DNA of 64,000 nucleotides from Bog-473 sp963836605. Its GTDB lineage: Bacteria > Actinomycetota > Acidimicrobiia > Acidimicrobiales > RAAP-2. Where the stretch lies: assembly GCA_963836605.1 (NCBI GenBank), contig CAWIKB010000008.1, forward strand, positions 385,124 through 449,123. Direction: 5' to 3'. Below, in pieces: positions 1 through 8,724 of this stretch. The notes under the pieces were generated by a model. The model worked only from the letters and a program-made list of their open reading frames with translations. It did no database searches and was not told the origin of the DNA. The position numbers and the translations under genes were made by a program. The stretch's first letter is position 1; every line of letters begins with the position of its first letter.

Positions 1-151
1 TGAGCGCGCCAAAACCGGACAGTTTGCAGTGGCTCGAGACAACAGGTCCGTTCCCTGAACCTCCTGATCGGACCCCTCCAAGCCTGCGGGGGTCCATGGA
101 ACTGAAATTGCGTGATGGGTTAATCCCACCGCCGAGGTGCCGAGTGGTCAC

Positions 152-177
152 GTTTTTACCGCACCCGAGACGGGTAA
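152..177 (+). promoter_or_regulatory. Possible SigB/SigF-type stress promoter for csbD-like gene
   Basis: GTTT at 152-155 and GGGTAA at 172-177 are separated by 16 bases. This matches the general GTTT-N14-17-GGGTA pattern of alternative stress sigma factors in Gram-positive bacteria. It lies about 30 bases before the start of a CsbD-like gene, a family that is part of the general stress regulon in Bacillus. Similarity is by eye only; no start site is known. Confidence 0.4.
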
Positions 178-209
178 GGATGACTTACGCAACTATGAAA
201 GGACTCCTG

Positions 210-461
210 ATGGCTGACAACTACAACTCAAAGGATACGGGCCCCGAAGCAGGCGCGAAGGGTGTGGTCGAGGGAGTCAAGGGCAAAGTCAAAGAGGCGG
301 CTGGTGCTGCCACGGGCAAGGATGATCTGCGTCGCGAGGGTAGAGCACAACAAGAAAAGGCAGATTCACAGCGAGAGGTAGCTGCCAAGGAGGCCGAAGC
401 TGAAAAGGCTCGGGCGGAGGCAAGCGCCCACGAAGCAGAGCAGCGCAGTCGCCAAGACTGA
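210..461 (+). CDS. CsbD-like stress protein
   Basis: A small, very hydrophilic protein of 83 residues. The first half reads like the CsbD family (PF05532), with G-V-V-E-G-V-K-G-K-V-K-E-A followed by a T-G-K-D-D-L segment. The C-terminal half (from about residue 42) is an Ala/Glu/Lys/Arg-rich stretch likely to be helical or disordered. The start at 210 was chosen because AAAGGA sits 6 bases upstream; an in-frame ATG at 195 is possible but has poorer spacing. CsbD proteins accumulate during general stress and their molecular role is not known. The stress-type promoter motif upstream fits this. A DUF1206 membrane protein follows 38 bases downstream. Confidence 0.75.
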   Translation: MADNYNSKDTGPEAGAKGVVEGVKGKVKEAAGAATGKDDLRREGRAQQEKADSQREVAAKEAEAEKARAEASAHEAEQRSRQD

Positions 462-499
462 ATTGTGGGCGCCGGGCAGCAAAGGCCCCGCTCCTAACA

Positions 500-1321
500 A
501 TGACGACCGTTCAAAGGGGTGAGTATCGGATTGGCCCCGGTGTCGATGTCGATGATCGGACATGGGTTCTTGCCATTGCTCGAGTGGGCATAGCGTCGAG
601 GGGAATTATCTATCTGTTGTTGGCATATCTGGCGTTCGACATCGCCCGACACGGAAGTGCACCGACTGAGACCAGCAGTACGGGCGCACTGCAGGAGGCT
701 AGAGGGCGCCCCGGCGGATCAGCGCTGATGATCGTGCTGGCAATCGGGTTGGCTTGCTATGGATTGTGGCGGATGCTTGATGCATTGACACAAAGGCGGG
801 GTGCGGCGACCCGTGTTTCGTCATTTGTCATTGCGGTGCTCTATTTTGGGCTGTGTGCCCAGGCAGCGAGGTTGATATCCGGCCAAGTGTCGAACAATGG
901 CGCTTCGAGCAATCCGGTGCCGTTGGTAGCCAGGGTGCTGCGCTGGTCCGGTGGTCCGGCGATCGTCGAGGTAGCGGGAGTAGTGCTCGTTGGCGCGGGA
1001 GCCGTCTTGGCGATCTGGGGAATCGTTCATCGTCTTGAGAAGGAACTTGCTCTCGATCGGATCGATCGAAGGACAGACCAACTCGTCAAGGTGCTCGGAG
1101 GCGTGGGTGACGCCGCGAGAGGATTTCTGGTGATCCTCGTCGGGATTTACGTTATCAAGGCGGGTGCCGCTTCAAGTCCAACTCAAGCCAAGAGCGTGGA
1201 CGAGTCGCTGAAAGCCTTAGTTCACCACCCTTTCGGGGCAATCGCCATCGGTCTGGTAGCGCTTGGACTCTTGTGCTTTGCCTTCTATTCCTTCTTCGAT
1301 GCCCGCTTGCGAAGGCTCTGA
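500..1321 (+). CDS. DUF1206 family membrane protein
   Basis: A 273-residue integral membrane protein with about six hydrophobic segments. It has an internal repeat typical of DUF1206 (PF06724): motifs of the type A-R-x-G-I-x-x-R-G-I-I-Y occur near residue 27, and related motifs (G-x-A-C-Y-G-L-W-R; D-A-A-R-G-F-L-V; L-C-F-A-F-Y-S) mark later repeats. The function of the family is unknown. It sits directly after the CsbD-like gene and could be co-transcribed. The C-terminus ends in a short basic tail. Confidence 0.8.
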   Translation: MTTVQRGEYRIGPGVDVDDRTWVLAIARVGIASRGIIYLLLAYLAFDIARHGSAPTETSSTGALQEARGRPGGSALMIVLAIGLACYGLWRMLDALTQRRGAATRVSSFVIAVLYFGLCAQAARLISGQVSNNGASSNPVPLVARVLRWSGGPAIVEVAGVVLVGAGAVLAIWGIVHRLEKELALDRIDRRTDQLVKVLGGVGDAARGFLVILVGIYVIKAGAASSPTQAKSVDESLKALVHHPFGAIAIGLVALGLLCFAFYSFFDARLRRL

Positions 1322-1772
1322 CGACAGGCAGGTTGTCCAACGGCATGATTCCGTCCAGTCAATCCACACCGACCGGAGTCCCGGCCCACGGCGCAGTTCG
1401 TCAGTGTGCGGCTGCTCGCCCTTTCCATAGGGCACCCGAGAGGCCCTCTGCGATCCACAAGGGTGCGCTTCTCGTTGGCTCAACCAGCCGGCGTCCCGGG
1501 TGTCCCGACGAGCGAGATGATCTCGTGAGCACGAACGTGGAGTGAAACGCCATTTGACGACACTGGCGCGATTGCCTGCAGAATGAAGTTGGGCGATCGG
1601 GGAATAGCTCCTCCTGTGGCACGCCTTCGACGATCGGACTGCAGTGCTCATAGATGAGGGTCATTCGTACCCTTAGCGGCGCGACCGAGAATGTGCTGAC
1701 GTAGGGCGACGCTGGCACGCCCATGCAGCGCGCCGGGTGGTTGCCCTCGGCGGAAATGGGTATCGAAGGCAC
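1322..1772. other. Intergenic stretch, no gene seen
   Basis: About 450 bases between the DUF1206 gene and the CYTH-CHAD gene. Open frames on both strands here have no recognisable domain, and their composition looks like non-coding shadow. No clear promoter, repeat or RNA gene was seen. Confidence 0.5.
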
Positions 1773-3344
1773 ATGGCACCCAAGACGGAGCACCTCGAGC
1801 GCGAAGTAAAGCTGACGGCCGGAGTGGACTTCAAATTGCCTGACCTGCGCAAGGTCGTCGGCGGGGGAACAATAATTCGACTACCCGAGCAAGCCTTGCA
1901 CACTTCCTACTTCGACACGGCGGACTTCCGTCTCTGGGACCGCGGCCTCACGTTGCGGCACCGCAGCGCCGAAGACGGGGAGTCCGGATTGTGGACCCTG
2001 AAGCTGCCGGAGGAGGGAGACGGGCGAACGATCGATCGGACCGAGCTGTCTTGGGCCGGAGGCCGGGAGCGAATCCCTGAGGCCGCCACCGGGGTGCTTC
2101 GGGGGGTCATCCGCCGGGCTGGTCTCAAGGAGGTAGTTGCGCTGGAGTCCACCAGGCAGCGCCTGGTCCTCCACGCTTCAGGCGGGAGATCGCTGGGGGA
2201 GATAGATGACGACATCGTGACGGTGAAGAGCGGTGCGCGCCAGGGCTTGACCTTCCGGCAGATCGAGTTCGAGATCGGTCTCGACGCTTCAGCGCCGGAC
2301 GCGGATCCCGACATGGTGGATGCTGTGCTGCACGAGATTTGCCGAGCTGGAGCTCACACCGATGGCGAACAGAAGTTCACCAAGTCCCTCGGGCTCGGCG
2401 GGGGCGAGGCAAGCAGGTCAAAAGCCCAGGAGGCGAGTTCGCCGGTGTCTGTCGCCGACTTGGTCCGGCTCAGCATGGTCGATGGACTGGACCGTCTGCT
2501 CGACTACGACTTTCGCTTGAGAATCGATCCGTCGAACCCACCTGTGCGGGCAGTACATCAGGCCCGGGTTGCCGCCAGGCGATTGCGCGCCGATCTGAAG
2601 ACCTTCGCCCCATTGCTCGACCCGGTATGGCAACGCCACACCATTACCGAACTGAAGTGGCTGGGTCAGGTACTGGGCCGGATCCGAGATGCTGATGTCC
2701 TGGCCGACCGCCTTGCTGCCGCCATGACTGTCCCGGTCGAGGCCCAAGGGGCCGACGAGCTTCACTCACGGCTGGCCGCTCAGCGTCGGGCCCACAGTGC
2801 CGAACTCGACGACGTCCTTAATGGCGAGCGCTATCTGCAATTGCTTGAGAGGCTTCACGCCGCCGCTTGCGCTCCGCCGTTTTACCCAAACCAGCCCGCT
2901 TCTCCAGAATCGGAGCGGGGATCCCAGGACGTCAGTCTGGCCAGTGACACAGCAGCCTTGCTGGTGCGCAGGCACTGGAAAGCACTCCGGCGCAAAGTAC
3001 GCAAGGTCGGACACCACCCGAACGACGAGGACCTGCACCAGATCCGATTTCGGTCCAAGCGATTGCGCTATGCAGCTGAAAGGGCAACCCTTGTCGCCGG
3101 GAAGCCGGCCCGTCGGACCGCACATCGAGCCGAAGAATTGCAGACCATTCTGGGGAAACACCACGACGCCGTCGCGGCTGAAGCCTGGCTCCGACAGATT
3201 GCGCTCCTCAGCACACCACCGGCCAGCTTCGTCGCTGGCCGCCTTGTTGCTGAGGAGGAGCGAAAGCAGAGGGAATACGCAAGTCAGTGGAGGTCCGTGT
3301 GGCGCGAACTGCGGATTAAGAGAAACACCTCCTGGCTCCGGTGA
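1773..3344 (+). CDS. CYTH and CHAD domain-containing protein
   Basis: A 523-residue two-domain protein. The N-terminal CYTH domain (about residues 5-205) opens with the diagnostic E-x-E-x-K-like segment (L-E-R-E-V-K-L) and shows T-S-Y-F-D-T, L-R-H-R, W-T-L-K-L-P and a late E-I-E-F-E-type strand. These acidic and basic residues line a tunnel that binds metal and triphosphate or polyphosphate. The C-terminal CHAD domain (about 235-520) is helical with conserved His/Arg such as V-H-Q-A-R-V-A-A-R-R-L-R, H-Q-I-R-F-R-S-K-R-L-R-Y and L-G-K-H-H-D-A. CHAD domains associate with polyphosphate. The start at 1773 puts the CYTH motif at the usual N-terminal position; an upstream in-frame start at 1737 adds 12 unlike residues. 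Confidence 0.85.
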   Translation: MAPKTEHLEREVKLTAGVDFKLPDLRKVVGGGTIIRLPEQALHTSYFDTADFRLWDRGLTLRHRSAEDGESGLWTLKLPEEGDGRTIDRTELSWAGGRERIPEAATGVLRGVIRRAGLKEVVALESTRQRLVLHASGGRSLGEIDDDIVTVKSGARQGLTFRQIEFEIGLDASAPDADPDMVDAVLHEICRAGAHTDGEQKFTKSLGLGGGEASRSKAQEASSPVSVADLVRLSMVDGLDRLLDYDFRLRIDPSNPPVRAVHQARVAARRLRADLKTFAPLLDPVWQRHTITELKWLGQVLGRIRDADVLADRLAAAMTVPVEAQGADELHSRLAAQRRAHSAELDDVLNGERYLQLLERLHAAACAPPFYPNQPASPESERGSQDVSLASDTAALLVRRHWKALRRKVRKVGHHPNDEDLHQIRFRSKRLRYAAERATLVAGKPARRTAHRAEELQTILGKHHDAVAAEAWLRQIALLSTPPASFVAGRLVAEEERKQREYASQWRSVWRELRIKRNTSWLR

Positions 3345-3742
3345 CGCAGCCAAGCTGATCGGTTCATGGGTCCAAAGTGGACGTCGTGGTGCACCTATTC
3401 TGACGCACGATATCTTTATTTGGACGAACATTCGACACGCCGGCCGCTCCTCCGCTCGGCTGCGTCAAGTGATTGGTCAACCCTCTTTGATATCGAGGCG
3501 AATGGCGGAGAGGGAGATCACCCAACCGAGCCCGCAGCCTATGGACGTGTCATTGCACCGAGGGTTGAGAGCAGCTCCGAGGCGGGAGTGGTCCAGTCAA
3601 CATGGGTTTTGAATGTAGCCGACCGGGTAGAACAGTCACGGTGCGAAGGCATGACGAAAGGAAGAACCGTGAGCATGACATTGCTGGAGCAGGTACCGGC
3701 TCTGCCGACCGGTGAAGTGTCAGATGGAAGCGAGGGAGAACC
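3345..3742. other. Intergenic stretch, no gene supported
   Basis: About 400 bases. A forward open frame runs across 3366-3749, but its translation matches no family I recognise and it lacks a convincing ribosome site. The end holds GGGAGAA just before the GTG start of the hemerythrin gene, which probably serves as its ribosome-binding site. Confidence 0.4.
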
Positions 3743-4489
3743 GTGGTGACCCGTGCCGCGCAGAAGGAGCCAGCGCGGTCCTCGCGACGGGTGAGTGCGG
3801 GCGGCCGTCGCAGTGGGCCGCGCCCGATCGACGCCATCGCCTACCTCAAGGCGGACCACCGAGCAGTCGAGAAGGCGTTCCGTGCTTTCGAGAACTCAGG
3901 AGAGAGGGCGTTTCGCACCAAGCGGAAGCTGGTGGACGAGATGGTGCGGGAGCTCTCGCTGCACGCGGCGGTCGAGGAGCAGTTTTTCTATCCTGCCGTG
4001 CGCCGGGCCGTGCCGGCACTGCATCGCGACGTCCTCGAGGCACTCGAGGAGCACCACGTAGCCAAATGGCTGCTCTCCGAGCTCGACGGCATGGACGCGG
4101 CGGACGAGCGCTTCGACGCCAAGGTGGCGGTTCTCACCGAGAGCGTGCGGCACCACGTTCGTGAGGAGGAGCGCGAGCTCTTTCCCGAGGTGCGGAGAGC
4201 GATGGAGCGCAAGGAACTGATGGAACTCGGTAACAAGTTGCGGGAGGCGAAGCTCCTGGCGCCGACGCGCCCCATCCGCGCTCGCCCGACGAGCCGCCGG
4301 GCAACCTCATCGCCGGGACTGTCGCCGGGGTGGTGGACCGGGCCCGCACCGCGGTCAAATCGAGGGCGTAGCACCCCGTGGGGAGCGGCCGGTCCGACTT
4401 GTCTGGCCCCTGGCGGACCCGTCGGAGCGCTGACCGTGGCCAGTGACTACCCGCTCTACGTCTTACGGCCGGCGTGGATGACGAGGTGA
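3743..4489 (+). CDS. Hemerythrin HHE-domain protein, C-terminus frame-shifted
   Basis: A hemerythrin-like cation-binding (HHE, PF01814) protein. His/Glu motifs that would hold a di-iron centre are visible: L-K-A-D-H near residue 36, H-A-A-V-E-E-Q-F-F-Y-P near 73, L-E-E-H-H near 103, and H-H-V-R-E-E-E-R-E-L-F-P near 136. Role: oxygen, NO or iron sensing or binding in the cytoplasm. From about residue 175 the reading frame becomes Arg/Pro/Ser-rich and unlike the family. The alternative frame carries a sensible tail (P-D-E-P-P-G-N-L-I-A-G-T-V-A-G-V-V-D then A-V-K-S-R-A) ending at TAG 4369-4371. One missing C in the CCCC run at 4270-4273 would explain this, so the true end is probably 4371. As read, the gene overlaps the next one. 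Confidence 0.8.
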   Translation: MVTRAAQKEPARSSRRVSAGGRRSGPRPIDAIAYLKADHRAVEKAFRAFENSGERAFRTKRKLVDEMVRELSLHAAVEEQFFYPAVRRAVPALHRDVLEALEEHHVAKWLLSELDGMDAADERFDAKVAVLTESVRHHVREEERELFPEVRRAMERKELMELGNKLREAKLLAPTRPIRARPTSRRATSSPGLSPGWWTGPAPRSNRGRSTPWGAAGPTCLAPGGPVGALTVASDYPLYVLRPAWMTR

Positions 4490-5169
4490 GCGGTGTCTCG
4501 CCGGGTTCGTCACGCAGGCGACCGGGACTGCTGTTTGATGTCGACGGAACGCTCTTCGACACCAACTATTTGCACACCTTGGCCTGGTCACGTGCATTTA
4601 CCGATGCCGGTGAATGGGTTCCGATGAATGCCATTCATCGGCTCGTTGGCATGGGAAGCGATCAACTCGTGGTTGAGCTCTTGGGCCGCGAGAGCCCTGG
4701 CGCCGCGGCTGCACGACCCCGCCGTTACGAAGAACTCATCGACGAAGCCCGGCCGTTTCCCGGGGCAGCCGGGCTCTTGCGGCACGCCCACGAGAAGGGT
4801 CTCGCCATCGTCATAGCCACTTCGGCTGCTTCTAGCGAGCTAGAAACGCTGCTCGACAAGCTCGGTGCCGACGAGGTCATTGACGCAACGACGAGCGAGG
4901 ATGACATCGCCGAACCCAAACCGGCACCTGAGGTGTTTGAGAAGGCCATGAGGTCAGGCTCAATCGATCCGAAACGAGCCTTGGCCATCGGGGACAGCGT
5001 GTGGGATGTCCAAGGTGCGCGGGCAGCTGGACTGGCTTGCATCGCGGTCGAGTCCGGCGGCTATAGCCAACATGAACTGGCCGAAGCGGGCGCTCTTCAC
5101 GTATACCGAGACGTACAGGAGATTCTGAATCAGTTTCACACGAGCCCTCTCGCTGTTCTGCTGCACTGA
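4474..5169 (+). CDS. HAD-superfamily hydrolase (phosphatase/phosphoglucomutase-like)
   Basis: A 231-residue haloacid dehalogenase-type hydrolase. Motif I is D-V-D-G-T-L-F-D near residue 22 (first Asp nucleophile, second Asp general acid). Motif II is I-A-T-S-A near 112, motif III the Lys in E-P-K-P-A-P-E-V-F near 149, and motif IV G-D-S-V-W-D near 173. An alpha-helical cap lies between motifs I and II, as in the beta-phosphoglucomutase/phosphoglycolate phosphatase group. Substrate cannot be inferred. The GTG start at 4474 is uncertain; the first about 15 residues are not part of the fold, so a later start is possible. Confidence 0.8.
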   Translation: MDDEVSGVSPGSSRRRPGLLFDVDGTLFDTNYLHTLAWSRAFTDAGEWVPMNAIHRLVGMGSDQLVVELLGRESPGAAAARPRRYEELIDEARPFPGAAGLLRHAHEKGLAIVIATSAASSELETLLDKLGADEVIDATTSEDDIAEPKPAPEVFEKAMRSGSIDPKRALAIGDSVWDVQGARAAGLACIAVESGGYSQHELAEAGALHVYRDVQEILNQFHTSPLAVLLH

Positions 5170-5270
5170 GCGAGTACCTACGATGCCATCTTCCTCGTGC
5201 CTGCCCGTTGGTTTTCACCCTGGTAGTCCTGCATACTGTTTTTCCGTACGGCACAATTGAGTGGAGAAGA

Positions 5271-5520
5271 GTGGTAACGAAGTTCGGCTACACGATGACG
5301 TGCGAACAGAGCGGGCCGAAGGAGCTGGTGACTGATGTGCGAGCCGCTGAGTCGGTCGGCTTCGATTTTGCGGTGATCTCCGATCACTACTTTCCTTGCT
5401 CGACTCAATGGGGCATTCGCCCTACGCCTGGTCGGTCCTGGGGGCGGCCGCCCCGGGTAACGGAGAGAATCGAGAGGGCCGAGATCTGTCAGGCTGTTGG
5501 ATCGATCTCGAAGAACTGAC
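5271..5520 (+). pseudogene. Degraded F420-dependent LLM-class oxidoreductase fragment
   Basis: From GTG 5271 the frame encodes a start typical of LLM-class F420-dependent oxidoreductases (F-G-Y-T-M-T-C-E-Q-S-G-P, then A-E-S-V-G-F-D-F-A-V-I-S-D-H-Y-F-P). The expected continuation (G-H-S-P-Y-A-W-S-V-L-G-A-A-A) is in another frame, as if one G were missing near 5395. The frame then seems to return (V-T-E-R-I-E) before similarity is lost. Only about 80 of roughly 320 residues remain, so this is a decayed remnant. It supports an actinobacterial origin, since F420 enzymes are abundant there. Confidence 0.65.
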
Positions 5521-5643
5521 AAGTGCAGCAGATATGGACGACAGGGCAAGTGTCGTGGAGCAAATGGTGGTCCGCCTGGGCCCATTCAGGGAGGTTCGGG
5601 TGGTATGGCTCTCCGAACGCCCGTATAGGCGGTCTGGCACGTT

Positions 5644-6042
5644 TCAGAAAATGCGTTCGGCCCAGACGTCCGCCCACACCTCTTTGCCATTGCCATCGAT
5701 TGATTCGACGCCCCACGACCGGGCGAGCCCTTCGACAATGTTCAGGCCACGGCCACTCCATGCTGCCGGATTCAGTGCGGCCTTGCTCGGCAATCGTGGG
5801 TTCCCATCTCGTACCCCGATTCGAACGGAATCGGCTCTCTCCAAAAGCTCCACCGTAAATTGGCTCCGTCCGTGTACAACTGCGTTCAGGGCTAGTTCGC
5901 TCACCACGACCGCTATGAGCGTCGGATCCACACCCCAGTTCGCAACACCATCAGCTGCATAGAGGCGGGCCCGACGTACTTCAGTCAGAAGCGGTTCGAA
6001 CTTCTGACATGCCCGGTTCTGAAATGGGTGAGATTGCTCCAC
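5644..6042 (-). CDS. ATP-binding protein, anti-sigma factor kinase-like (RsbW/HATPase_c_2)
   Basis: A 132-residue GHKL-fold ATPase. The N-box is visible as S-E-L-A-L-N-A-V-V-H-G near residue 48, the G1-type segment as V-R-D-G-N-P near 78, and the G2-type segment as G-R-G-L-N-I-V-E near 97. Such stand-alone domains act as anti-sigma factors or serine kinases in partner-switching control of stress sigma factors in Actinobacteria. No anti-sigma antagonist or sigma gene lies beside it, so the partner is unknown. It is convergent with the LLM fragment, and no ribosome site stands out. Confidence 0.8.
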   Translation of the reverse strand: MEQSHPFQNRACQKFEPLLTEVRRARLYAADGVANWGVDPTLIAVVVSELALNAVVHGRSQFTVELLERADSVRIGVRDGNPRLPSKAALNPAAWSGRGLNIVEGLARSWGVESIDGNGKEVWADVWAERIF

Positions 6043-6457
6043 GTATAGTGCCGCCTGAGTATGCGTTTCAACGGTGGCTCTACCCCAATCACTGAAGATG
6101 TAATCAACAAATCGAGAATCAATTGGGATTTGGAAAGCCTTTGAGTTCGTGGCTAGATCTCTAGGCGAGCCCGTGCGGCAGTCCGGTCGAGGTCGAATCC
6201 AAGGTGACGCGCCGAAGCACTTGCTGCGAAGTCAACTCCCAGCGGTTGGGCCAGGGATTGTCAGCCTATTGTCCCTTCTTGTCAGTCGACTCCATGCTGC
6301 TAAGCGGTTCTTACCCGTTGTCGTGAATTTGCTGCGCGGCCCGGGCCTGGGCGTCCAGCCGTCGGATCGTTGGCGAAAACGTCTCAGCGTACGGCCGGTC
6401 GTAGTTTGCCCCACGAGCGTGGGTGTGGGCACCGGCGGTTACGGGTAAGAGGGTGAA
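6043..6457. other. Intergenic region between divergent anti-sigma and ferritin genes
   Basis: About 415 bases between two divergently oriented genes. No coding signal was seen. Near its right end GTGT (6423-6426) and GGGTAA (6443-6448) are 16 bases apart, a weak stress-promoter-like pair just upstream of the ferritin-like gene. GAGGG at 6450-6454 is close enough to act as its ribosome site. Confidence 0.35.
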
Positions 6458-6916
6458 ATGACACCTTCGGCAAATGCCAGCCATGAGGATCGCGGCGGAA
6501 TCGACCGGGATCAGTTCCTGCAACTTCTCAACAAGGATCTGGGTTCCGAGTATCAGTCGATTGTCCAGTACACCAACCACATTGCCACCATCACCGGGGC
6601 GGAATTCTTGAGCATCATCGACGAGCTAAAAGTTCACTTGGGTCAAGAATTGACCCACGCCCAAATCCTGGCCACACAGATCTCATTTTTGGGTGGCGAA
6701 CCCACCACGGTCGTACCCGAAATTGAGCGGGCCAGCGACAGTCGGGTGGCCCTCAAGGAGGACCTGGCGCTGGAAACCGATCAGTTGCAGCGCTATCGAC
6801 AGCGTTTTGCCCAGGCCAATGATTTGGGATTGGCCGACGTGGCCGAGGCCCTCCGACCTCTGTTGGAGCAGACTCAGGAGCACGTGCAGGATCTCCGCAC
6901 TGCCCTTGGTCAATAG
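6458..6916 (+). CDS. Bacterioferritin-like / ferritin-like domain protein
   Basis: A 152-residue four-helix ferritin-fold protein. The first iron-binding helix has L-G-S-E-Y-Q-S-I-V-Q-Y (about 28-39), the second H-L-G-Q-E-L-T-H-A-Q-I (about 60-70) in the typical E-x-x-H arrangement, followed by F-L-G-G-E-P-T-T. Helix three begins A-L-K-E-D-L-A-L-E and helix four has L-L-E-Q-T-Q-E-H. This spacing matches bacterioferritin/Dps-like iron-storage proteins (PF00210). The likely job is ferrous iron oxidation and storage or protection against peroxide. It stands alone. Confidence 0.8.
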   Translation: MTPSANASHEDRGGIDRDQFLQLLNKDLGSEYQSIVQYTNHIATITGAEFLSIIDELKVHLGQELTHAQILATQISFLGGEPTTVVPEIERASDSRVALKEDLALETDQLQRYRQRFAQANDLGLADVAEALRPLLEQTQEHVQDLRTALGQ

Positions 6917-7018
6917 GTGCGTGACCGTCGGCCCTGGCCGTTCTGGACGCTGAACGAGAGAGTGCAGGTCCATGGCGGCCCGAGTTGGCCGCTCCGGTTT
7001 GGCCAAACCATGCAGTAC

Positions 7019-7234
7019 CTATGAACCGACACCCTCTTCGCTGATGATCTGCACGTCCGCTGCAAATTGCTCCGTGGCCATTGATTCGATCTGCTCGATG
7101 TCGGCGTCGGTCAGGATGCCCTTGTCCTTGAGGTTGGACACAAGCGCTTTGACCAGGGCGTGGGCACTGATTCCCTCGCCCAGTGAAAGCGTCAGCTCCT
7201 CGCGCGTCATTCCCTCATTTGCAATATCTGCCAT
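7019..7234 (-). CDS. Small conserved-looking hypothetical protein
   Basis: A 71-residue acidic protein, rich in Glu, Ala and Ile, predicted mainly helical. It contains M-T-R-E-E-L-T-L-S-L-G-E-G near its start and a charged D-A-D-I-E-Q-I-E segment. I do not recognise the family. It reads like a real cytoplasmic protein rather than a shadow, but no strong ribosome site precedes the ATG. It is convergent with the ferritin-like gene and ends just after it. Confidence 0.5.
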   Translation of the reverse strand: MADIANEGMTREELTLSLGEGISAHALVKALVSNLKDKGILTDADIEQIESMATEQFAADVQIISEEGVGS

Positions 7235-7440
7235 CGAGCGAGACTACGCCACACCCGAAGCTCCGGCTCGACCCAGTGACTGCCTGATAAAGCGTGGAAA
7301 CAACTGGGCACGCCTCACGACCACGAATGCCGGCCGACCGACGTTTATCCTGGCCTGATGCACTGACTTGGCCGTGGCCTCACGGGCGTAGGAATTAGCA
7401 TGGCGGCCTCCAAGCTGGTGGACGTGCTGGCCTAACAGAG

Positions 7441-7468
7441 TGAACCGCCCTGGGTCTGATGGAGGCTC
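7441..7468 (+). repeat. Left inverted repeat of the IS3-family element
   Basis: Begins TGAACCGCCCTGGGT. Compared with the right end it matches at 15 of the first 15 bases and again over GGAGGCTC. It lies just after the orfB stop, marking the downstream end of the element. Confidence 0.85.
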
Positions 7469-7480
7469 GGTGGTTAGGTT

Positions 7481-8369
7481 TTACGCAGCCGAGTTGGCCT
7501 CACCCAAGCGACGGTAGTAGTTCTCCTCGTGCTCTGCCGGCGGGACGTAGCCACAGGCCTCGTGCAGTCGACGCTCGTTCCACCATTGGACCCAGGCCGC
7601 TGTGGCCAGCTCGAGTTGCTCCATCGTCTTCCACGGTCCTCGGCGATGGATCAGTTCGGTCTTGTAGAGCCCGTTGACCGTCTCGGCGAGGGCATTGTCG
7701 AAGCTGTCGCCCTTGGAGCCAACCGAGGCGACCGCCTGTTCTTCGGCCAGCCGCTCGGTGTAGCGGATGGCCAAATATTGACCCCCCGCGGTCGGAATGG
7801 TGCACGAGGTGGGACAGGTCGTCGTCGCGCCGGGAGAAGATGGCCATCTCGAGCGCGTCGAGGGCCAGGTCGGTGCGCAGCGACCTCGAGACCCTCCAGC
7901 CGACGATGCGCCGGGCGAAGGCGTCGGTGATGAAGCTGGTGTAGCAAAAGCCTGACCACGTCCAAACGTAGGTGATGTCGGCGAGCCACAGGCGATTGGG
8001 GGCCGCGGCGAAGAAGTGGCGGTCGACCAGGTCACCGGGCCGAGAAGCGACGTCGCCCGAGACCGTGGTGCGCTTGGCCTTGCCCCGCCGAACGCCCTGC
8101 AGTCCGAGATCGTGCATGACCCGGCCCACCTGATCCCGGCCCGCCGTCTCTCCTTCGCGCCGCAGCTGGCGCCAGACCTGGCGCACCCCATAGACGGCGT
8201 AATCGTCCTCGTGCACCCTCTTGAAGTGTTCGCCCAGGAGGCCGTCGGAGACGGCGCGTGGACTCGGGGTCCGGGATTCTGCGGCGTAATAGGTGGAAGG
8301 GGCGAACTGCAGGACCTGGCAGATCGGCTCGACCCCGAACTCCTCCTTGTGGCCGTCGATGTAAGCCAC
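7481..8369 (-). pseudogene. IS3-family transposase OrfB (DDE integrase core), frameshifted
   Basis: Encodes the catalytic protein of the element. N-terminal HTH_21-type region: Y-G-V-R-Q-V-W-R-Q-L. The integrase core has L-W-L-A-D-I-T-Y-V (first Asp), H-S-D-R-G-G (second Asp), then in the other frame D-S-F-D-N-A-L-A-E-T (Glu) and the family signature W-W-N-E-R-R-L-H. The frame changes inside the run of six C on the plus strand at 7782-7787 (six G in the gene). Five G would restore one intact protein of about 295 residues. The GTG start overlaps the orfA stop (TAGTG), suggesting coupled translation. Either a real mutation or a sequencing error in a homopolymer. Confidence 0.85.
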
Positions 8370-8701
8370 TACGGCTTGGGGCGGTCGAGCTCCGCCGCGA
8401 AAAAAGCAGACGCCGATTTGAGGATCGCATTGGCCCGCCGCAACTCTCGGACCTCCTTTTCCAGCTCGGCGATCCTGGCCTTGTCCTCTGTCGTGGTCCC
8501 GGGCCGGCGCCCGGTGTCGATCTCGGCCCGCTCCACCCAGTTACGCAGCGTCTGCTCACCGATGCCCAGCTGGCGAGCCACTCGTGAGATCACCCCCCAG
8601 CGCTCGCCCGACTCGGCCATGGTCTGTTCGACCATACGGACGGCCCGCTCCTTCATCTCAGGCGGGTACCGCCTCGAGGACGGGTGCTTCTTGGATTCCA
8701 T
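8369..8701 (-). CDS. IS3-family transposase OrfA (HTH protein)
   Basis: A 110-residue protein with an N-terminal helix-turn-helix of the HTH_Tnp_1 type (Y-P-P-E-M-K-E-R-A-V, then W-G-V-I-S-R-V-A-R-Q-L-G-I, then L-R-N-W-V). A C-terminal leucine-zipper-like coiled coil follows (I-A-E-L-E-K-E-V-R-E-L-R-R-A-N). It binds the inverted repeats and partners with OrfB. The start at 8701 (M-E-S-K-K) was preferred over an upstream in-frame start inside the inverted repeat. The stop codon shares a base with the GTG start of orfB. Confidence 0.85.
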   Translation of the reverse strand: MESKKHPSSRRYPPEMKERAVRMVEQTMAESGERWGVISRVARQLGIGEQTLRNWVERAEIDTGRRPGTTTEDKARIAELEKEVRELRRANAILKSASAFFAAELDRPKP

Positions 8702-8724
8702 GGCTCCCACTTTCCCAAGGTTGA

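Noticed and set aside
3366..3749. A 127-codon plus-strand gene before the hemerythrin gene
   Set aside because: No domain, weak start and overlap with the next gene's start; not supported.
7782..7787. Programmed frameshift in IS3 orfB
   Set aside because: In IS3 elements programmed frameshifting joins orfA to orfB; here the change is inside the catalytic domain between two catalytic residues, so mutation or read error is more likely.
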